This document shows positions 58,400 to 64,000 of a stretch of 64,000 bases of DNA, one piece after another. Every line of letters starts with the position of its first letter. Positions within the stretch are counted from its first letter, which is position 1. The position numbers were made by a program, and so were the translations under genes. Source of the stretch: Cupriavidus alkaliphilus (lineage in GTDB: Bacteria > Pseudomonadota > Gammaproteobacteria > Burkholderiales > Burkholderiaceae); contig NZ_FMAD01000001.1 of NCBI RefSeq assembly GCF_900094595.1, positions 62,001-126,000 of the forward strand. The letters run 5' to 3'. The notes below the pieces were generated by a model. The model searched no databases. It was not told the origin of the DNA and saw only the letters and a program-made list of their open reading frames with translations.

Positions 58400-58792
58400 T
58401 CACGCGTGCTGGTGGCGATATTCCTGCGTGCGCCCGCCGTAGCCATAGGCCGCGGCACGGGCGTCGATCACGTGGACGTAAGAGACCGGATGCAGGTTGC
58501 CCAGCAGGCCCGACATGGTCTCGAACACGGCCGCGATGAACTGCGCCTTCTCCGCCTTGGTATTGGTTTCATCGGTCACGCTGATGTCCAAATGGAAGGC
58601 GTTGCGGCCCTGCCCGGACAGCGGCGCGTCGGCGATGATCCAGTGGTCGTGCGGGATGTACTGGACCGTGACGGCAATCACGTCGCGCTGCTTGCCAAGC
58701 ACGCGCTCGGTCAGGTCGGCGATGGCCTTGGCGCTGCGGCGGGTGAGGTCGGCATCGGGGTGGCCGGACAGGTGCAGGACGATGTGGGGCAT
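58400..58792 (-). CDS. Tautomerase-superfamily protein (4-oxalocrotonate tautomerase-like)
   Basis: Protein of 130 residues, twice the usual 4-OT length, with the proline start (MPHIVLHLSGHPDADLTRRS), which exposes the catalytic Pro1 after Met removal, and a second half that ends YRHQHA. This fits the long, two-domain-like tautomerases; the substrate is unknown. It is divergent from the LysR gene at 58926 with a 133-base gap, the usual arrangement for a LysR-controlled enzyme. Confidence 0.85.
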   Translation of the reverse strand: MPHIVLHLSGHPDADLTRRSAKAIADLTERVLGKQRDVIAVTVQYIPHDHWIIADAPLSGQGRNAFHLDISVTDETNTKAEKAQFIAAVFETMSGLLGNLHPVSYVHVIDARAAAYGYGGRTQEYRHQHA

Positions 58793-58925
58793 GGCGGAGC
58801 TCCTTGGGTTTGGCGGGTTGGTGAAGCCATGGTAGGGGGGTGGTGTAGTATCGGAAAAGCGGGAATAACCGATGCCTTCCATCGGTTGTGCCGAAATCAC
58901 TCCACCCCTGCCCCGGAGGCTTGCC

Positions 58926-59798
58926 ATGCGTGGATTCGACACCGACCAGTTGCGCACCTTCGTGACGGTTGCCGACAGCGGCAGCCTGTCGGCCGCGGCG
59001 CCCCGGCTGTTCCTGTCGCAGTCGTCGGTCAGCGAGCAGCTGCGCAAGCTGGAAGAGCGCGCCGGCGTGCCGCTGCTGACGCGCGGCCGCCACGGCGCGC
59101 AGCCGACGCCGGCCGGACAGCGGCTGCTGGCGCACGCGCGGCGCATCCTGGACCTGAACGAACTGGCCTTGCAGGAGTTGCGCGGCCACGCGCTGGAAGG
59201 CGAGCTGCGGCTGGCGGTGACCGACTATTTCCGCCCGGGCGAGATCGCCGGCATGCTGCGGCGCCTGCGTGAGCGCTATCCGTACCTGCGCCTGCACGTG
59301 ACGGTGATGAAGAGCGCGGCGATCGATGCCGCCGCGGCGCGCGACGCCTTCGATATCGGCCTCAGCATGCGGCTGCCAGGCACGCGCGGAACCGCGGCGC
59401 GCGGCGCGGTGCTGCGACGCGAGCCGCTCGCCTGGGTGGCGGCGCCGGCCGAGGCCGAGAGCCTGCCGGCGACCCTGCCGCTGGTGCTGCTGCCCGATAC
59501 CTGCTCGCTGCACCAGTACGTGGTGCAGCGGCTCATGCGCAAGCGCGTGCCGTTCGAGATCGCGCATTCGGCGTCCGGCGTGGCAGGGCTGCACCTGGCG
59601 CTGGCTGCGGGACTGGGCCTGTCGTGCCTGAACGCGTCGGCGATCGGGCCCGGCGTGGCGCCGCTGGACGCCGCCACCATCGCGCGGCTGGGGCTGCCGC
59701 GCTTGCCCGAGGCGGAGTTCTTCCTGCTGCCGGGGCGGCGCGGGGAATCGGCATTCATTGCCGAGGCGCGCGATGCGCTCGCCGCGCAACTGGCCTAG
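58926..59798 (+). CDS. LysR-family transcriptional regulator
   Basis: Regulator of 290 residues with the HTH block MRGFDTDQLRTFVTVADSGS followed by FLSQSSVSEQLRKLEERAG and a LysR effector domain. It is divergent from the tautomerase gene, which it probably controls. I chose the ATG at 58926 with GGAGG upstream; the frame extends to 58872. Confidence 0.92.
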   Translation: MRGFDTDQLRTFVTVADSGSLSAAAPRLFLSQSSVSEQLRKLEERAGVPLLTRGRHGAQPTPAGQRLLAHARRILDLNELALQELRGHALEGELRLAVTDYFRPGEIAGMLRRLRERYPYLRLHVTVMKSAAIDAAAARDAFDIGLSMRLPGTRGTAARGAVLRREPLAWVAAPAEAESLPATLPLVLLPDTCSLHQYVVQRLMRKRVPFEIAHSASGVAGLHLALAAGLGLSCLNASAIGPGVAPLDAATIARLGLPRLPEAEFFLLPGRRGESAFIAEARDALAAQLA

Positions 59799-59878
59799 CC
59801 GACCTACCTGAGGTCAGAAAGTCACAAACCGGAGCGTGCCGGCCAACCTGATTGTGTTGAAAGCAACATATCTTGATT

Positions 59879-59904
59879 GGGAATAGGAATAATTCGCAAT
59901 CTCG
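59879..59904 (+). promoter_or_regulatory. Candidate Fur box upstream of the TonB receptor gene
   Basis: GGGAATAGGAATAATTCGCA and the following bases resemble the AT-rich Fur-box pattern of betaproteobacterial and pseudomonad iron genes (aataattcgcaat core). It lies about 70 bases before the receptor gene's start. Iron-repressed expression is the inference; the match was made by eye. Confidence 0.5.
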
Positions 59905-59974
59905 TTGACCATGACAATCCCGTAATCGATAATTCGCCCGCTTTTTCAAAATTATTACAGTCGATTACAGGCCA

Positions 59975-62113
59975 ATGAGAATAAAACTTCACCCGATTTG
60001 TGCCGCGGTGGCGGGGAGCTTCGTTTTTCAACCGATGCTGGTGTGGGCGCAGTCCGCACCGGCAGCCCCGGCGCAGTTGCCGGAGGTCACCGTCAAGGCG
60101 GACGTCAGCCGTGAACTGGGCGCGGGCTACAACCCGCCCAATGCGGTCAGCGCCACCAAGACCGAAGCGCCGCTGCGCGACGTCCCGCAAACCGTCAACG
60201 TGGTCACCGCCGACGTCATGCGCGACCAGCACGCCACCTCGATGCAGGACGCGCTGAAGAACGTGCCGGGCGTGTCGTTCTCGCACGGCGACGGCCAGCG
60301 CGACCAGGTCTCGATCCGCGGCTTCACCGCCATCGCCGACCAGTTCGTCGACGGCATCCGCGACGATGCGCTGTACTTCCGCGACATGTCCAATGTCGAC
60401 CGTGTCGAGGTCATCAAGGGACCGGCAGCGGTGCTGTACGGGCGCGGCTCGTCGGGCGGCCTGATCAACCGCGTGACCAAGAAGCCCGGCATCGATGTCA
60501 CCGACTTCGCGCTCAGCTACGGCATGTGGGCCGACCGCCGCGCCGAAGCCGACGTGGGCCGCGTGTTCGCCGACGGCGCCGCGGCGTTCCGCGTGACCGG
60601 CGCAGTGCAAAAGGCCAACAGCTACCGCTCGCAGCAGTTCCTGGACCGTGCGGCGATCGCGCCGTCGCTGGAGCTGCGGGTCGCGCCCGAGACCACCGTG
60701 CTGTTCCAGGCCGACTACCTGGAAGACCGCCGGGTGACCGACTTCGGCATCCCGGCCTACCGCGGCCGGCCGGTGGAAGTGCCGGCGTCGCGCTACTACG
60801 GGGCGGCCAACGCGCGCGACGCGGACTACTCGCAGTCGCGTGTGTTCTCCGGCACTGCCACGATCAACCATCGCTTCAATGAGAACTGGTCGATCCGCAA
60901 TGCGACGCGGTATTACCACTACTCGCTGGACCGCAACAACACGCTGACTCGAGACGTGTTCGAGGCAACTCGGGAACTGACGCTGAATCACGGCAATGTC
61001 CGGCGCGAGGAGCATGGCTGGTTCAACCAGACCGACCTGACCCAGAAAGCAACGATCTTTGGCACCAAGCACGAGATCCTTTATGGCATGGAGTTTGGTC
61101 AGCAAAACAAGGACCAGGTAAACAACACCCAGCCTGTGCGCGATACCAGTGGCGGGATTGCCCGTTTTGACTTGTTCAATCCGGCGCTTCCGGTGCTGCC
61201 GCGCCTGGCACCGGGCAACCCGGCTACCTCGAACCTGGGTGTCTTCGACACGCTGGCGTTCTACACCCAGGACATGATCACCTTCAGCGAGCAGTGGAAG
61301 GCGCTGGTGGGGGTGCGCTACGACAACTTCCAGCAGGAAACCCGCAACCGCATCGCCGGCCAGCGCGACCTGTCGCGCAGCGACTCCGCCTGGAGCCCGC
61401 GTGCCGGCCTGGTGTGGCAGCCGAGCAAGACGCAGTCGTACTACGTGTCGTGGAGCAAGTCGTTCCAGCCGTCCGGGGAAACTTTTCCCCTGGCGACCAA
61501 CAATGCCGACCTGACGCCCGAGACTACGAACAATACGGAGATCGGTGCCAAGTACGACTGGCTCGACGGCAAGGCCAGCACGACAATTTCCGTGTTCAGG
61601 CTGGAGCGGAACAATATGAAGGTGCCGAACGCTACTAACACTGCCATCTTGCAGGTGGGCAAGCAGCGCACTGATGGCGTTGAACTGAGTGCCGCCGCTG
61701 AACTGGCCCAAGGTTGGAAGGTTCTGGCGGGGTATGCTTATCTGGATGCACGTATCATCAATTCCACTCAGATTGATGCCGGCCAGCCAGTGCAGGGCAA
61801 GCGCGCGACGCTGACGCCAAGGCATAGCGGGAACGTCTGGGTGACGAAAGATCTAGGACATGGATTCGGTATCGGTGGTGGCCTCAACTTGGTCGGGCCC
61901 CGGTTCGCCAACTTAGGAAACACGGTAACCCTGCCCGGCTACGTCACCGCCGACGCGATGGCCTGGTACCGTCGCGGCGCCTTCGAGGCCCAGCTCAACG
62001 TGTACAACCTGTTCGACAAGGGCTACATCGTCTCGGCGCATGGCACCAACGCCAACCTGAACATGCCCGGCGCTCCGCGCAGCGTCATGGCCACCCTGCG
62101 CTACCGCATGTAA
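59975..62113 (+). CDS. TonB-dependent siderophore receptor (Fiu/catecholate-like)
   Basis: Outer-membrane receptor of 712 residues: signal peptide to about residue 26 (VWA-QS), a TonB-box-like PEVTVKAD, a plug domain (DVPQTVNVVTADVMRDQHAT, then VEVIKGPAAVLYGRGSSGGL) and a 22-strand barrel ending MATLRYRM. The plug resembles Fiu-type catecholate receptors; the ligand is not certain. GC and codon use drop in two stretches (about 60950-61250 and 61480-61930) within an otherwise high-GC gene, which suggests recombination in the barrel. A candidate Fur box lies upstream and a strong terminator downstream. Confidence 0.93.
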   Translation: MRIKLHPICAAVAGSFVFQPMLVWAQSAPAAPAQLPEVTVKADVSRELGAGYNPPNAVSATKTEAPLRDVPQTVNVVTADVMRDQHATSMQDALKNVPGVSFSHGDGQRDQVSIRGFTAIADQFVDGIRDDALYFRDMSNVDRVEVIKGPAAVLYGRGSSGGLINRVTKKPGIDVTDFALSYGMWADRRAEADVGRVFADGAAAFRVTGAVQKANSYRSQQFLDRAAIAPSLELRVAPETTVLFQADYLEDRRVTDFGIPAYRGRPVEVPASRYYGAANARDADYSQSRVFSGTATINHRFNENWSIRNATRYYHYSLDRNNTLTRDVFEATRELTLNHGNVRREEHGWFNQTDLTQKATIFGTKHEILYGMEFGQQNKDQVNNTQPVRDTSGGIARFDLFNPALPVLPRLAPGNPATSNLGVFDTLAFYTQDMITFSEQWKALVGVRYDNFQQETRNRIAGQRDLSRSDSAWSPRAGLVWQPSKTQSYYVSWSKSFQPSGETFPLATNNADLTPETTNNTEIGAKYDWLDGKASTTISVFRLERNNMKVPNATNTAILQVGKQRTDGVELSAAAELAQGWKVLAGYAYLDARIINSTQIDAGQPVQGKRATLTPRHSGNVWVTKDLGHGFGIGGGLNLVGPRFANLGNTVTLPGYVTADAMAWYRRGAFEAQLNVYNLFDKGYIVSAHGTNANLNMPGAPRSVMATLRYRM

Positions 62114-62130
62114 AGCGCAGCATCGGGGAC

Positions 62131-62168
62131 AAAAAAACCGGGCGGTTCATCACCGCCCGGTTTTTTTT
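62131..62168 (+). terminator. Intrinsic terminator after the TonB receptor gene
   Basis: ACCGGGCGGT (62137-62146) pairs with ACCGCCCGGT (62152-62161) around a 5-base loop, with an A-run before and eight T residues after. It lies between two converging genes and could work for both. Confidence 0.92.
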
Positions 62169-62237
62169 CGCCTGCTGTTTCCGCTTCAGCCGGACATGCA
62201 ACGGCATGCCCCGGAGAAACCCTGAGTCCGCCAGCGA

Positions 62238-62702
62238 TCAGTGCTCGCGCTCCCAGGTCTGGGTGCGCCCGATCAGGCTGATGCCGATGAAGCCGCGCAC
62301 GTTGAGCTTGTTGCCATCCTCGGCGAGCGACATCTTGCTCTTGTAGACCTTGCCGTTCTCCGGGTCGAGGATCTCGCCGCCGCTCCACTCGTTGTCGCCG
62401 GTCTTGCGCAGGCCGGACAGGATGGTCATGCCGATCAGCGGCTGGTCCTTGCGTGCGTCGGTGCACTTGTCGCACACCCTCGGCTTGCCGTCGCTGTCGA
62501 CGAAGCTCTTGAGCAGGCGTCCGCTGTAGACGCCGTTCTTCTCGGTGATCTCCACCAGCCCGCGCGGCTTGCCGGTGTTGTCGTCGATGGTCTTCCACGT
62601 GCCGCTGGGCGTGGCCTGCGCCAGCGCCGCGGCGCTGCCGAGCAGGGTGGCGGCAAGCACCGCGGCGCGCATGGTGCAGGCAATGAGGGAAGGGCTGCGC
62701 AT
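62238..62702 (-). CDS. DUF2147 secreted protein
   Basis: Protein of 154 residues with a signal peptide (hydrophobic about 7-26, ALA-QA cleavage) and a DUF2147 domain: GTWKTIDDNTGKPRGLVEIT, then VCDKCTDARKDQPLIGMTIL and FIGISLIGRTQTW. The function is unknown; in the Burkholderiales these proteins are periplasmic. I chose the ATG at 62702; another start at 62729 adds nine residues. The 1.3 kb beyond it hold no convincing gene. Confidence 0.88.
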   Translation of the reverse strand: MRSPSLIACTMRAAVLAATLLGSAAALAQATPSGTWKTIDDNTGKPRGLVEITEKNGVYSGRLLKSFVDSDGKPRVCDKCTDARKDQPLIGMTILSGLRKTGDNEWSGGEILDPENGKVYKSKMSLAEDGNKLNVRGFIGISLIGRTQTWEREH

Positions 62703-63875
62703 GATGTCTCCTTTGAGGTCCGTAGCCACGCCAATCTACTGGCGCTGCCGCCGCGCCGCAATCCGTCGCGGACCGGCGCGCGCCGCTGCGCGGCGCTTGC
62801 CTGCTGCCCGCCAGGCCGCATGCAGCGGGCGTTTGCGGGTTTTTGTGGCGCAGCAAAACGCGCCTGCGCACGGCCGCTGAAGCAATCCTCTAAGCGGACG
62901 TACGACGCACCGGACGGCACCTTGCCGCGTCCTTCGCGACGGCGCGAACGCATCCGCAAAGCACGGCGCGCGCGCTCCGGATCGTGCGGCACGACGCGAC
63001 CTCATCGCAGCGACTGCCGGAGTGTTGCCGCGACGCTTCGCTGTCGTCCGGCTTGGCTCGATCGCAACGCTTCGACGTCGCCGCGACGTCCTTGCGATGC
63101 CTTCGCGATGCCCTTTCGATGTTGCGTCGATGCAAACCGTTGCGTGCGCGCATCACTCTCGCGCGCGCTCGGCGATGGTGTCGCGCCGCGACCGACCCCG
63201 GTGTCGTTGAGCATCGGGCTCGGCGTCGCGCATGCGTGCCGGGCCGAGTGTGTAAAGCATGCAGGGCGCGCGCCGGTGATCGCGTCGCGCGCGTGCCGAA
63301 GCGTGCCGCCGCACAGCTCGACGCGCGCCGCTCGCGCGTTGGTGCATCGCCCGCAAAGCCTTTGTCCATGCGGCTTTTCGGAAAGTGCGAGGACGCGCGT
63401 CGGAGCTTTTCACTGTCGTCGCGCGCATGCCGCGCGGCTTGTCATCGCTACGCGCGACGGTGTGTAAAAGCTGCGGCGCGCGCAGTCAGCGAAGGGGCAT
63501 CGCGCAGCGTGCGCGAGCGCGCGTGGTGGGTCCCGACACGGGCATGCGCGCGACGCGTTTTGATGTCGTCGGCAACGTCTTCGTGACGACGCGCGTGAGA
63601 ACTAGTTGGAGCGATCCATGCAGGCAAGTTTTTTTGCACTTTTTTCTTAACATCATCGTGCAAACGAATTATGATTCGCCTTGACAAGAGTCTCACTTCA
63701 TTGCAGCGAAGCAGGAAGCAAGATGGAACCGAAAAGCGCGATGCGCGCTTCGATGCAATGACGAAGGTAGTAGCTGAGGAGCACGAGAACTTTGACGCAG
63801 ACCAGGCCCGACCGGCTTCTTAAAACGCGTGCAGTCTCCCTTGGTCCATTAACGGGTTGGACCCGCTACCACCGA
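62703..63875. other. Long GCGC-rich region without a recognisable gene
   Basis: About 1.2 kb with no recognisable protein on either strand. From 62880 to 63600 it is extremely rich in CGCG and GCGC words. GTGTGTAAA(A)GC followed by a GCGCGCG run occurs twice, about 210 bases apart (near 63247 and 63460). It then changes abruptly to an AT-rich stretch (63628-63690) with an inverted repeat TTTGCAC (63633-63639) / GTGCAAA (63658-63664). A 12-codon frame with AGGAAG upstream (ATG 63723) ends at 63761. Confidence 0.6.
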
Positions 63876-64000
63876 ATGAATGCCGCCTGCCGTGCGCGAG
63901 GCCAAGCCCGCACCGCAGGCCTGCTGTCCGATATCTCCTCAATTCTGGCCGCGCGCCGGCTCAACGGGCGGTGCGGGCTGATCGAATATTCCAGGGCGCG
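63876..64000 (+). CDS. Possible start of a gene cut by the window end
   Basis: A frame opening with ATG at 63876 (MNAACRARGQARTAGLLSDI) stays open to the last base, about 41 codons. It has no clear Shine-Dalgarno site and matches no family I can name. Real coding potential cannot be judged from this length. Confidence 0.2.
   Translation, partial: MNAACRARGQARTAGLLSDISSILAARRLNGRCGLIEYSRA

Noticed and set aside
62890..63586. Open frames of 159 and 200 codons in the GCGC-rich region
   Set aside because: Both are Arg/Ala-rich with no family features; such frames arise easily when stop codons are rare.

Overview
The window looks like part of the main chromosome of a Cupriavidus/Ralstonia-type betaproteobacterium (Burkholderiales). 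Both ends are high-GC housekeeping sequence with the gene content and order of that group: obgE-proB, rppH, proS, hpt, ffh, a CcsA-like gene, pilS-pilR, ampD, nrdA-nrdB, rdgC, Bug/TctC solute-binding genes, LysE exporters and a GntP permease. This placement is inferred from protein content; no database search was run.

Layout. (1) 1-22.1 kb is core chromosome. It starts inside obgE, passes through translation, nucleotide and proline genes, and runs through an overlapping block (CcsA-like, PP0621-like, pilS, pilR, ampD) to nrdAB. nrdA has a two-site NrdR operator and a long leader with a 19-bp inverted repeat. (2) 22.1-42.9 kb is an accessory region with lower GC, mixed codon use, gene fragments and intergenic debris. 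It holds a lone AIPR-type nuclease gene, a SymE-type toxin, a PGN_0703-like predicted nuclease next to an Nmad2-Nmad3 pair, a peptide-plus-lasso-cyclase-like cluster with a kinase and an acetyltransferase, a lysine-rich DUF6496-type protein, a PaaX/AidB-like divergent pair, an ABC exporter, and an orphan type VI secretion effector cassette (PAAR, DUF4123 adaptor, Tox-REase-5 nuclease, three intact Imm52-like immunity genes and remnants of further copies). (3) 42.9-62.7 kb returns to high-GC chromosome: a LysR-Bug-CoA transferase-crotonase operon, two chemotaxis receptors around a small HTH gene with a perfect 42-bp palindrome, a second Bug gene, rdgC, small lipoproteins, an aldo/keto reductase, a GntP permease, a LysR/tautomerase divergent pair, a TonB receptor and a DUF2147 protein. 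(4) 62.7-64.0 kb has no convincing complete gene.

The most unusual content is in the accessory region. At 29.0-32.3 kb a 63-residue peptide with a strong ribosome binding site precedes a lasso-cyclase-like asparagine synthetase homologue, an APH-fold kinase and a GNAT acetyltransferase. The B1/B2 leader-binding and protease proteins of standard lasso clusters are not in the window. At 24.7-27.5 kb, predicted DNA-base-modification proteins lie beside a predicted PD-(D/E)xK nuclease that appears to carry an N-terminal frameshift. The T6SS cassette at 38.3-42.8 kb shows stepwise accumulation and decay of immunity genes. No integrase, tRNA gene, transposase or CRISPR array was seen.
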